Origin: Rubrobacter_F sp035642415
GTDB lineage: Bacteria; Actinomycetota; Rubrobacteria; Rubrobacterales; Rubrobacteraceae
NCBI GenBank assembly: GCA_035642415.1
Contig: DASQSI010000132.1
Location: 1 to 7,862, forward strand
Reading direction: 5' to 3'
DNA length: 7,862 bases
The first letter of the stretch is position 1, and every line of letters begins with the position of its first letter. The position numbers and the translations under genes are program-made. The notes below the pieces were generated by a model that did no database searches, was not told the DNA's origin, and worked only from the letters and a program-made list of their open reading frames with translations. This document shows positions 1-5,834 of the stretch, in pieces.

Positions 1-1
1 C

Positions 2-547
2 GAAGGCCTGCCCGGACGCGGGTGGGGCACCTTCGAAGCGAGAGACGGCGTGCGCGTCGGGGTGGCTAACGTGCAAGGTCGGGTATTCATGCGCCAGGGC
101 TCGCACTCTCCCTTCGAGGCGGCGGATCAAGCGGTGGCGGACCTGGAAGCCTCCGGGGTGGACCTCGTTTTGGTTGATATGCACGCCGAGGCCACAAGCG
201 AGAAGCAGGCCATGGGCTATTACCTTCGGGGTAGGTTGCAAGCCCTAGTAGGTACCCACACTCACGTTCCTACCGCTGACATCCAGATCTTGGCGGGCGG
301 CACCGCGTACGTGACCGACGTGGGTATGACTGGCGCCAAGGAGAGCATAATAGGCTTTGATAGGCAGGGCTTCCTAGGGCTATTCCTAGGAAAGGAGCTT
401 CCGGGCTTGCCGGTGTCGAGAGGCTCAGCCGCCCTAAACGCTGTGCTTATTGAGATGGACATCGAAAGTCGCCAAGCGACGAGCATCGAGCGCATTTACA
501 AAGACCCCCTAGGAGGTACAGACTGCCATAGCGAGGGAGCACCCTAA
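2..547 (+). CDS. ymdB: YmdB-family metallophosphoesterase (2',3'-cAMP phosphodiesterase type), 5' end outside window
   Basis: This is the C-terminal 181 residues of a TIGR00282/YmdB-like calcineurin-fold phosphoesterase. Members are binuclear metal enzymes acting on 2',3'-cyclic nucleotides, and in Firmicutes ymdB commonly sits beside the RNase Y gene. The frame is open back to the left edge and the codons before the GTG at 50 already read like family sequence (LPGRGWGTFEARDG), so that GTG is internal and the gene begins upstream. Visible metal-ligand motifs are the His of DMHAEATSEK (codon 182-184) and the two His of VGTHTHVPTAD (257-259 and 263-265). TDVGMTG and the end motif SIERIY also fit the family. 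The Asp/Glu/Asn ligands of the N-terminal half lie outside the window. Family members are about 265 residues, so roughly 80 are missing. The tail after SIERIYK (DPLGGTDCHSEGAP) is not obviously conserved. I am confident of the family; the cellular role is inferred. Confidence 0.9.
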   Translation, partial: EGLPGRGWGTFEARDGVRVGVANVQGRVFMRQGSHSPFEAADQAVADLEASGVDLVLVDMHAEATSEKQAMGYYLRGRLQALVGTHTHVPTADIQILAGGTAYVTDVGMTGAKESIIGFDRQGFLGLFLGKELPGLPVSRGSAALNAVLIEMDIESRQATSIERIYKDPLGGTDCHSEGAP

Positions 548-632
548 AGAGAAAAGATAGACTATGCGGAGACCGACGATGAGGTGTGGGTTTTCGAATA
601 CGGTGAGCGTGAACTGAGGAACCCAGGGGTGT

Positions 633-990
633 TTGATAGCCCACGAAGCTTGCTACTGGCTCACTGGCCTTGAGGCCGGTAGCAAGCGCGCAAGGTTCCA
701 GCACGCCTACGGTGAGCGCGTGCTGTCTCTAGAGAACTTGAAGGCGCGTCTAGCGAAGATTGAGGAGCTTGAGGACACGGCTCGCCGCGAGCTGCGTAAC
801 CTCACAGGCAAGAGCGCATAGCAGAGCTGGAGCGTGACAGAGATGGCCTCCTGGAGGACTATGTGGGGAGGATGCCAGAGGTCCCTGAACTCTTATAGCA
901 TCAGAACAGAGGCACCAAGTCTATAAGATGCTAAGGTTAAAGGTGCTTGCCAACGAGGACGAGAGCGCTGCGTTGGAAGCCGACACGCTA
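633..990 (+). pseudogene. Remnant of a large serine site-specific recombinase (C-terminal coiled-coil and tail)
   Basis: Three reading frames in succession spell the C-terminal end of a large serine recombinase. Frame 3 (633-821) gives WLTGLEAGSKRARFQ followed by SLENLKARLAKIEELEDTAR, the long helical segment after the zinc-ribbon region. Frame 2 (824-898) gives ELERDRDGLLEDYVGRMPE. Frame 1 (901-990) gives the signature-like RHQVYKMLRLKVLANED and then ESAALEADT. At least two frameshifts and two in-frame stops (819-821 and 896-898) separate them. No resolvase catalytic domain with its serine is present, so this is a dead 3' fragment. The stretch 548-632 just upstream encodes, in the ymdB frame after its stop, an unrecognised peptide (DYAETDDEVWVFEYGERELR) that may belong to the same lost element or to another gene. 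The family is recalled from conserved motifs, not a search. Confidence 0.75.
648..687. repeat. Nested inverted repeat (hairpin) inside the recombinase remnant
   Basis: Arms GCTTGCTAC (648-656) and GTAGCAAGC (679-687) are perfect 9-bp reverse complements. Between them is a second, inner inverted repeat GGCC-TTGA-GGCC (666-677). No T-run follows, so it is not a classical intrinsic terminator. It lies about 100 nt past the ymdB stop and could stabilise or end that transcript, be a relic of the mobile element, or be a chance product of coding sequence. Confidence 0.5.
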
Positions 991-992
991 CC

Positions 993-1252
993 AGCTCTAA
1001 CCCCCCGGGCTCTTCGTTGACCTGGTCAGGGCCTTCAAGAAGAGTGACTTGACCGAAGCGGCGGAGCTGCACCGGCGCGTTCGCTCTCAGGGTCCTCGGC
1101 GCGTACAGCAACTCCTCTATAGGGGCCGCAGAGTTGGCGCTGAATAAGCTAAGTGTGCCGATGGTGCGGCGGCCTGCCCTACCCGCCACAGAAGAGGCTC
1201 ACGATAAGGTCAAGGCGCACTCCGCGATGCAGGCTTGCTGACGGCACAGGAG
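993..1252 (+). pseudogene. Remnant of a DapA-family (dihydrodipicolinate synthase/N-acetylneuraminate lyase) gene, C-terminal part
   Basis: Three frames again read as one protein tail. Frame 2 from 1010 gives LFVDLVRAFKKSDLTEAAELHRRV. Frame 3 from 1086 gives LRVLGAYSNSSIGAAELALN, then KLSVPMVRRPALPATEEAHD and KVKA. Frame 2 from 1217 gives ALRDAGLL. The string from ALN...RRPALPATEE through ALRDAGLL parallels the end of bacterial DapA proteins, where E. coli ends with LRLPMTPITDSG...VRAALKHAGLL. The (beta/alpha)8 barrel with the Schiff-base lysine is absent, and shifts near 1084 and 1216 and a stop at 998-1000 make it non-functional. It directly abuts the recombinase remnant. The superfamily is likely; whether it was a true dapA or a paralogue acting on another 2-keto acid cannot be told. 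The rest of the gap, 1253-1410, holds no recognisable gene. Confidence 0.65.
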
Positions 1253-1285
1253 GCCACTAGGCTCGGGCCTGCCGCGAGCCTCGAG

Positions 1286-1314
1286 TGGATGAGCGTTTGT
1301 GGATGGGCTACAAT
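1286..1314 (+). promoter_or_regulatory. Possible promoter for the DUF47-pit operon
   Basis: TACAAT at 1309-1314 is a good -10 hexamer (5 of 6 to TATAAT). A weak -35 (TGGATG, 1286-1291) lies 17 nt upstream. It would start a transcript near 1321 with a leader of about 90 nt before the TTG start. No PHO-box-like direct repeats were recognised near it. Low confidence because the -35 is poor. Confidence 0.3.
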
Positions 1315-1396
1315 GGCCAGCCGTATGCTCGCCGTTTCGTGGCCTCCGATATTCATAGGGATAGCTGTGAGCGGTAGCACGGTTGTGTTAGAGAAT

Positions 1397-1403
1397 GGAG
1401 GTG
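1397..1403 (+). promoter_or_regulatory. Shine-Dalgarno site fixing the TTG start of the DUF47 gene
   Basis: GGAGGTG lies 7 nt upstream of TTG at 1411, an optimal position. It selects that start, as there is no ATG or GTG nearby in the same frame. A frame left open after the dapA remnant closes with TGA at 1412-1414, overlapping the TTG. Confidence 0.8.
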
Positions 1404-1410
1404 TCCGGTC

Positions 1411-2103
1411 TTGATCCACCGCGAGCGTCGGCCTTCTCCCCTTCGCTGGGTCAACAACTTCCGAGAGAAGCTAGGAAGAAATGCTAAAGCACTGTCGCTC
1501 GTCCCTCGCGAGCAGCGCTTCTACGACCTTTTCGAGCAGCAGGCTGCGACGCTCATCCAATCCGCCAACCTGCTCGAGCAGGCACTCGCTGACGTGGCGA
1601 ACCTTAGGGTGCTCCGGCGAGAGATCAAGGACCTCGAACACCAGGGAGACGAGATCACCCACGAAATCGTACGCGTCCTGTTTCAGACCTTCGTTACTCC
1701 CTTCGACCGCGAAGATATCTACGATCTCGCAGCTGGTCTTGACGACATCCTCGACTATATTGAGGAAGTTGCCGACACCGTCAACCTGTACGGGATTACT
1801 GTCATTCCCGGGCCTGCGCACGAGCTGGCGGGGCTTCTCACGCAGGCTGTGGTGCAGATCGAGCAGGCCATAGCTAAGCTCAGGTCCAATAAGGAGAACA
1901 GCGAGCACGGTATCGAGGTCCACCGGCTTGAGGATACTGGCGACTCTACGTCGCGACGTGCCATCGCCGAGCTTTTTAGCAGCGAGCATCCGCCGCTTGA
2001 GGTTATCAAGTTGAAGGACCTATACGGCCTCCTGGAGGACGCTCTCGACCGCTGCGAGGACGTGGCGAACGTGCTCGAGGGCATCGCGATAAAGAATGCC
2101 TGA
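1411..2103 (+). CDS. DUF47 (PhoU-like) Pit accessory protein
   Basis: A 230-residue, all-helical, soluble protein of the DUF47/TIGR00153 family, distant relatives of PhoU that are usually encoded next to Pit phosphate permeases and thought to modulate them. Conserved blocks in order: LVPREQRFYDLFEQQA (30-45), EHQGDEITHEI (76-86), TPFDREDIYDL (96-106), LDDILDYIEEV (110-120), LEDTGDSTSRRA (173-184) and KDLYGLLEDALDRCEDVANV (202-221). The acidic E/D-rich blocks correspond to the metal-binding faces seen in PhoU-like folds. The first 28 residues (basic, RRPSPLRW...) extend beyond the usual start at the PREQRF block. The start is TTG with a strong ribosome-binding site. The stop overlaps the pit start by 8 nt, implying translational coupling. 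Family assignment is firm; the regulatory role is inferred from family and neighbourhood. Confidence 0.92.
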   Translation: MIHRERRPSPLRWVNNFREKLGRNAKALSLVPREQRFYDLFEQQAATLIQSANLLEQALADVANLRVLRREIKDLEHQGDEITHEIVRVLFQTFVTPFDREDIYDLAAGLDDILDYIEEVADTVNLYGITVIPGPAHELAGLLTQAVVQIEQAIAKLRSNKENSEHGIEVHRLEDTGDSTSRRAIAELFSSEHPPLEVIKLKDLYGLLEDALDRCEDVANVLEGIAIKNA

Positions 2104-3358
2104 CGCGCAGACGCTCCTCCTTATCCTCACGATCGCCGTCGCGCTCGCGTTCGATTTCACCAACGGCTTCCACGATACAGCAAACGCCATCGCGACGACG
2201 GTCGGGACGCGAGCACTGCGACCGCGCTTCGCCGTTGCCTTCTCCGCTGTCTTCAATCTCATCGGCGCAATCGTCGCGACGCAGCTTCTCCACGCGAAGG
2301 TGGCAGACACGATCGGCAGCCTCGTGGCACCCCCTGAGGGCATTGGGCTCTCGATGATCGTCGCCGCGCTGTTCGGCGCCACCGCCTGGAACCTTATTAC
2401 GTGGCGCGCGGGCCTTCCTTCGAGCTCCTCGCACGCGCTGATCGGGGGGCTCATAGGCGTGGGACTCGCGGCGTACGGCGTCGAAGCAGTAGTGTGGGAG
2501 AAGGTCTATCCAGTTTTCATCGCCCTTGTTACGTCCCCGATCGTTGGCTTCCTCATCGCGTACGTCGTCACTGTCCTGCTGCTCAACCTCCTCCGCCGGA
2601 CTCGGCCCAGCCGTGCCAACAGTGCGTTCCGCAAGCTCCAACTCTTCTCCAGCGGGTTCGTATCCTTCAGTCATGGCGCGAACGATGCGCAGAAGACGAT
2701 GGCGATTATCACCCTCGCCCTCCTCAGCTCGGGCCGCCTTACGGAGTTCGCCGTCCCGGCGTGGGTTGTGCTCGCTGCCGCGCTCGCAATCGGCCTCGGG
2801 ACGTGGGCAGGTGGCTGGCGCATCATACGCACGATAAGCAGCAGGATTATCCGGATGGAACCGGTCGATGGGTTCGCTGCCCAGACGGTCGGCGCGGTTG
2901 TCATCCAGGTGGCGACGTCGTGGGGTCTTCCGGTCAGCACGACACACGTCATATCAGGCTCCGTTATGGGTGCGGGCGCGACGCGTCGGCTCAGCGCTGT
3001 ACGATGGGGTGTTGCTCGCCGCATCCTCTGGGCATGGGTCTTCACTATTCCCGCCTCAGCTGCCCTCGCGGCCCTTACAGCCCTCTTCGTCGAAGGCGGG
3101 CTACCCACGATCGCGACCGCGATCCTCGTGTTGGGCGCGACAGTTATTACTCTGCTCGCTCGACGGACACGACAAGAGCGCCCAATCACCGACGTGGGCA
3201 TCGCCTCGCTGGACAACCCAAACGCTGCTGGTAAGAGAACGGTAGAGGACCGAGGCTTAGAGGATGTCAGGATGGTCGCAGGCTCCACGCACGGTCGTGA
3301 TCCGCACTCTGGAGGACCGCACTCCCCCGTATCGAAGAACCCAGGCGGAAAGCGCTAG
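2096..3358 (+). CDS. pit: PiT-family inorganic phosphate permease
   Basis: A 420-residue low-affinity phosphate transporter of the PiT family (SLC20 relatives), which takes up phosphate, often as a metal-phosphate complex, coupled to protons or sodium. The two inverted-repeat signatures are present: DFTNGFHDTANAIAT (20-34) and SHGANDAQKT (192-201). Each is followed by its partner motif, LPSSSSHALIGG (108-119) and LPVSTTHVISGS (278-289). About ten hydrophobic helices can be drawn (near 4-20, 44-64, 84-102, 112-130, 137-165, 186-212, 220-240, 262-278, 305-332 and 336-355). A hydrophilic central stretch (166-182) separates the two halves. The last 65 residues are a hydrophilic, Gly/His/Pro-containing tail ending PGGKR with no recognised domain. 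ATG overlaps the end of the DUF47 gene and no strong Shine-Dalgarno stands in front, consistent with coupling. Length is normal for the family. Confidence 0.95.
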   Translation: MPDAQTLLLILTIAVALAFDFTNGFHDTANAIATTVGTRALRPRFAVAFSAVFNLIGAIVATQLLHAKVADTIGSLVAPPEGIGLSMIVAALFGATAWNLITWRAGLPSSSSHALIGGLIGVGLAAYGVEAVVWEKVYPVFIALVTSPIVGFLIAYVVTVLLLNLLRRTRPSRANSAFRKLQLFSSGFVSFSHGANDAQKTMAIITLALLSSGRLTEFAVPAWVVLAAALAIGLGTWAGGWRIIRTISSRIIRMEPVDGFAAQTVGAVVIQVATSWGLPVSTTHVISGSVMGAGATRRLSAVRWGVARRILWAWVFTIPASAALAALTALFVEGGLPTIATAILVLGATVITLLARRTRQERPITDVGIASLDNPNAAGKRTVEDRGLEDVRMVAGSTHGRDPHSGGPHSPVSKNPGGKR

Positions 3359-3385
3359 ACTCTTCTCTACTCCTCCGGCCCAATG

Positions 3386-3405
3386 GCTATGCTAGCGCAT
3401 GCTTT
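3386..3405 (+). terminator. Weak hairpin between the convergent pit and sppA genes
   Basis: GCTATGC (3386-3392) and GCATGC (3397-3402) pair as six base pairs with one bulged T around the loop TAGC. TTT follows and then a T/C-rich stretch. The symmetrical stem could serve pit from the plus strand and sppA from the other. The stem is short and the T-run poor, so this is only a candidate. Confidence 0.35.
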
Positions 3406-3441
3406 AACCATTTCTCTTGTAGGGCGAATACGTTTGGATCC

Positions 3442-4506
3442 TCACGGACGGTACAGGTATTGTAGCTCAGGATTGAGGCTGATCCCGGCGGCTTTCAGCA
3501 CTTTAAGGGTTTCGGGTTCGGGCGGGGCGAGGCGGGCGCGGAGGAGCCCGAAGAGAGCCGGTGCCCGCTCGTAGCGCACCACAGTCGCTTCTTCGAGGCC
3601 TGCAAGCTCTTTAGAGAGCTCGGCGGCCTTCTCCAGCCCGCCGAGCTCGTCCGCAAGGCCTAGGGACTCGGCTTGCAGACCGGAGTAGACACGGCCGTCC
3701 GCGAGTTCGCGCACCCGGTCCTTAGGGAGGTTCCGACCTTCGACGATAACGTCGACGAACTTGTCATAGGACTCGTCTATGAGGGTTTGCAGGATCTCTA
3801 ACTCCTTTTCGGTAGGCTTGCGGAAGGGAGAGCCGATGTCTTTGTATTTCCCGCTCTTTATCACCTCTTCCTCAAGGCCGAGCTTGTCGGCAGCATCTTT
3901 GTAGTTCAGGTAGGAGAAAATCACACCCAGAGAACCCGTGAGGGTGTTCTCATTAGCCACAATTTTATCGGCGGCCGTGGAGATGTAGTATCCGCCCGAG
4001 GCCGTCGTCTCGCCCATCGAGACGACGACGGGCTTCTTTGTCGTCTCCTTAAAGTCCTGGATGCTCTTGTGCATCTGGTCGCTGGCTACAACGCCGCCGC
4101 CTGGCGAGTTGATCTCGAGTACTATAGCTTTAACTGTCCTGTCTTTGGCGGCCTGACGGAGCTGGTCGCGTAAAGTCTCGGGGGTCGCAACCATCGTCCC
4201 TAAGGAGGATGGATCCTTGGGTCCTATCTGCCCGACGACGGGCAAAACCGCGATCTTGGCGGTGCCTTTACCAGAGATATATTTCTCCTGGAAGGTCTCG
4301 GGTGCCTCGGCCCTTCCTTCACCTCCTCTCGCGTCGCCAGGACCAGCTATGAGGACCAGCGCGACCGAGATGATCGTCAAGAACAGGAGCCCGAAGACGG
4401 TTGCGCCCCCGATCAATAGCCCCCGTCCGCGACCCCTCCACAGGGGCGGGGTGCCGGCCCTAGCCTCACGTTCCGGTTCTCTTTGCCGCTCGCCTTCGGC
4501 GTCCAA
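3442..4506 (-). CDS. sppA: SppA-type signal peptide peptidase (membrane serine protease, S49)
   Basis: A 354-residue single-domain SppA of the Gram-positive type, which degrades cleaved signal peptides and other membrane-released peptides outside the membrane. Residues 1-29 are charged and cytoplasmic, 30-54 form one membrane anchor (LLIGGATVFGL...), and the ClpP-like protease domain follows (about 83-310). KIAVLPVVGQIG opens the domain; IVLEINSPGGGV (128-139) is the oxyanion-side motif. Ser170 in TTASGGYY is the expected nucleophile. Lys222 in SGKYKDIGSP is the expected general base; the spacing of 52 matches the Ser147/Lys199 dyad of Bacillus SppA. GRVYSGLQA (271-279) is also typical. TTG was chosen as start because GGAAGGTGA stands 4 nt upstream. 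It lies 30 nt after the Yip1-like gene, so the two probably share a transcript. Function is confident; natural substrates are unknown. Confidence 0.93.
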   Translation of the reverse strand: MDAEGERQREPEREARAGTPPLWRGRGRGLLIGGATVFGLLFLTIISVALVLIAGPGDARGGEGRAEAPETFQEKYISGKGTAKIAVLPVVGQIGPKDPSSLGTMVATPETLRDQLRQAAKDRTVKAIVLEINSPGGGVVASDQMHKSIQDFKETTKKPVVVSMGETTASGGYYISTAADKIVANENTLTGSLGVIFSYLNYKDAADKLGLEEEVIKSGKYKDIGSPFRKPTEKELEILQTLIDESYDKFVDVIVEGRNLPKDRVRELADGRVYSGLQAESLGLADELGGLEKAAELSKELAGLEEATVVRYERAPALFGLLRARLAPPEPETLKVLKAAGISLNPELQYLYRP

Positions 4507-4510
4507 CTGC

Positions 4511-4519
4511 TCACCTTCC
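4511..4519 (-). promoter_or_regulatory. Shine-Dalgarno site for the TTG start of sppA
   Basis: On the minus strand GGAAGGTGA (7 of 9 to AGGAGGTGA) ends 4 nt before the TTG codon. It supports TTG at 4506 as the start and shows that sppA has its own ribosome entry within the 30-nt gap behind the upstream gene. Confidence 0.7.
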
Positions 4520-4536
4520 CTTGGTCCGACCGATTT

Positions 4537-5253
4537 TCAGGACGCTCCGGCAGAACCTGCCACCTGAAGTAGGACGGCGATCAGGACGCCAAAGAACACG
4601 CCCACGATGAGTATAAGCCCTGTGCAGCCGGCACACGAGATGGCGCAAGAGCCAGCGGATTCGCCGTAACCAATGCGCCGGGCGAGGGCTGCCCCGATAA
4701 CCACGAGTACGATGTTCCAGGCGTAGGCGGCGACGAAGAGTAGACCGACCAAGGCATCGACGAGCGTGGCGCCTACGCTATCGAGCCCGAGAATGACCTG
4801 GAGACCCGTTACGGGCAGCTCTACGGTGGAGGCGATCACGAGCGGCACCGCAGCTACACCTACGGCGGCGAACATCCCCGAGAGCGGCCCTGTGCCGCCG
4901 AAGAAGCGTGTGACGAGCTGCATGAGGAGCGAGACCATGATCCATCCGATAAACCGCGAGAGTACTGCAGAGACGACAATCGCAACCTTACCGACCTGAG
5001 AGAAGCCTTCCATAAACTCCGGCGGCAGATTGGAGAAGTCCTCAGTAACGAACGCGCTCGCGCCGCCCAAGATACCCATGACGTTGATGACGAGCTGCAG
5101 CCCAGCATATAGCGCCACGACGCCGAAGCCCAAAAGCGCCCGGCGCTCTCCCGTCACGCGCGCGAGCGCACTTACGGGCGCCCATACGACGGCTAATGCT
5201 TCCAAAGCGTTCCCCCTGTCGTGGTACTCCGGATTCACACCAGCGGAGACCAT
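4537..5253 (-). CDS. Yip1-like polytopic membrane protein with a C-terminal cysteine cluster
   Basis: A 238-residue integral membrane protein resembling the bacterial Yip1/DUF1282 group, whose molecular function is not established. The cytoplasmic N-terminus (1-38, GNALEALAVVWAPVSALARV) has the amphipathic pre-helix seen in that group. Five hydrophobic segments follow, near 40-62, 90-116, 126-146, 165-192 and 211-233. Before the last helix sits CAISCAGC (Cys203, 207, 210), a C-x3-C-x2-C cluster at the membrane surface. The ATG at 5253 was chosen because GAGGTG lies 4 nt before it. The frame is open further upstream to 5436, but that region is Ser/Arg-rich, unlike the rest, and would overlap the divergent Nudix gene. 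sppA follows 30 nt later, suggesting a membrane-quality or envelope context. Membrane topology is clear; the family call is moderate and the function unknown. Confidence 0.75.
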   Translation of the reverse strand: MVSAGVNPEYHDRGNALEALAVVWAPVSALARVTGERRALLGFGVVALYAGLQLVINVMGILGGASAFVTEDFSNLPPEFMEGFSQVGKVAIVVSAVLSRFIGWIMVSLLMQLVTRFFGGTGPLSGMFAAVGVAAVPLVIASTVELPVTGLQVILGLDSVGATLVDALVGLLFVAAYAWNIVLVVIGAALARRIGYGESAGSCAISCAGCTGLILIVGVFFGVLIAVLLQVAGSAGAS

Positions 5254-5257
5254 CTTA

Positions 5258-5263
5258 CACCTC
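5258..5263 (-). promoter_or_regulatory. Shine-Dalgarno site deciding the start of the Yip1-like gene
   Basis: GAGGTG on the minus strand sits 4 nt before the ATG at 5253. A second in-frame ATG at 5274 has no comparable site close to it, so the shorter protein is preferred. No convincing minus-strand promoter was found between 5264 and 5362. Confidence 0.65.
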
Positions 5264-5304
5264 GAGACCTCCATCGGACTGCGGGTAGACATCCTTATTG
5301 GCTG

Positions 5305-5334
5305 TTGACCTCGCTGGGTAGAGGACCTTACACT
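5305..5334 (+). promoter_or_regulatory. Probable promoter of the Nudix hydrolase gene
   Basis: TTGACC (5305-5310, 5 of 6 to consensus) and TACACT (5329-5334, 4 of 6) are 18 nt apart. Transcription would start near 5341, leaving a leader of about 22 nt before ATG at 5363. It lies in the divergent gap with the Yip1-like gene. Confidence 0.5.
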
Positions 5335-5362
5335 CAAAAGGGCGAGAGAAAGTACACGCCTC

Positions 5363-5776
5363 ATGTCCGGACCGGAGACCCCAAAACTCATGGTGGACGT
5401 CGTAGTACCCTCGGAGGAGGGCCACGTTCTCCTCATCCGCCGTGCCAGCGATCCTTACGAGGGTTACTGGGCCCTGCCGGGAGGCTTTGTCGAAGTGGGG
5501 GAGACGCTGGAGGATGCGGCGGTCCGGGAAGCCGAAGAAGAGGCCGGGGTCAAAGTGGAAGTAGAACGCCTCGTCGGCGTTTATTCAGACCCCGACCGTG
5601 ACCCCCGTGGCCACAACGTAAGCTGCGCCTACCTCGCCCACGTCATGGAAGGCGAGCCGTCGGCCGCCTCGGACGCCGCCCAGGTCTCCTTTCTCGACCC
5701 TTCTACGGTCGAACTGGCCTTCGACCATAAGAAGATCGTCGCCGACGCTTTAGCGGGTGAGACCCCGACTGCCTGA
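5363..5776 (+). CDS. Nudix hydrolase, ADP-ribose pyrophosphatase type
   Basis: A 137-residue single-domain Nudix protein. The Nudix box G-x5-E-x7-REUxEExGU is complete at residues 41-63 (GFVEVGE, then TLEDAAVREAEEEAGV), with the metal-binding glutamates Glu56, Glu59 and Glu60. Upstream YEGYWALPGG is the usual strand before the box. VYSDPDRDPRGHNVSCAYLA (73-92) closely resembles the segment after the box in archaeal and bacterial ADP-ribose pyrophosphatases, so hydrolysis of ADP-ribose or a similar nucleoside diphosphate-X is the best guess. Substrate cannot be fixed from sequence. The start at 5363 has only a weak purine-rich stretch before it (GAGAGAAAG). ATG at 5390 is an alternative that would still keep the whole domain. 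The gene appears to be monocistronic and converges on mntR 48 nt downstream. Confidence 0.92.
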   Translation: MSGPETPKLMVDVVVPSEEGHVLLIRRASDPYEGYWALPGGFVEVGETLEDAAVREAEEEAGVKVEVERLVGVYSDPDRDPRGHNVSCAYLAHVMEGEPSAASDAAQVSFLDPSTVELAFDHKKIVADALAGETPTA

Positions 5777-5807
5777 AGGTAACCAATCGCGAGAAGAGGA
5801 ATCCGTC

Positions 5808-5834
5808 CGGGTGTAGACCCGTCCCTATACGGGT
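5808..5834. terminator. Two overlapping, mutually exclusive hairpins between convergent Nudix and mntR genes
   Basis: CGGGT (5808-5812) can pair with ACCCG (5817-5821) around GTAG. Alternatively ACCCGT (5817-5822) can pair with ACGGGT (5829-5834) around CCCTAT. The middle element is shared, so only one can form. The second hairpin spans the mntR stop codon. There is no T-run on either strand, so any termination would be weak or Rho-assisted. Confidence 0.4.

Noticed and set aside
50..52. GTG as the true start of the ymdB gene
   Set aside because: The frame is open upstream to the window edge with family-like residues, and the N-terminal metal-binding half would be missing.
1289..1414. Small open frame of 41 codons ending in the TTGA overlap with the DUF47 start; a faint look of a transposase N-terminus (FIGIAVSGSTVV)
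   Set aside because: It continues the same open frame left by the dapA remnant, has no ribosome site, and the similarity is too short to support a call.
1210..1419. Minus-strand 69-codon frame before the DUF47 gene
   Set aside because: No recognised motif, no ribosome site, and it covers the likely promoter and Shine-Dalgarno of the phosphate operon.
1471..1989. Minus-strand open frame (172 codons) opposite the DUF47 gene
   Set aside because: Exactly antisense to a conserved protein whose plus-strand motifs are intact; no independent ribosome site or family resemblance was seen.
2006..2947. Long minus-strand open frame (313 codons) opposite the pit gene
   Set aside because: It is highly charged and Arg/Glu-rich, with no recognisable motif, and lies antisense to a clearly conserved PiT permease. 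This is typical of a shadow frame in GC-rich coding DNA.
2401..3234. Plus-strand 277-codon frame inside pit
   Set aside because: Out-of-frame reading of the permease gene, rich in Arg/Pro/Gly and without hydrophobic helices.
5254..5436. Longer N-terminus for the Yip1-like protein (starts at 5436, 5362 or 5274)
   Set aside because: The extra sequence is Ser/Arg-rich and unlike the family, it overlaps the divergent Nudix gene, and the best ribosome site lies in front of 5253.
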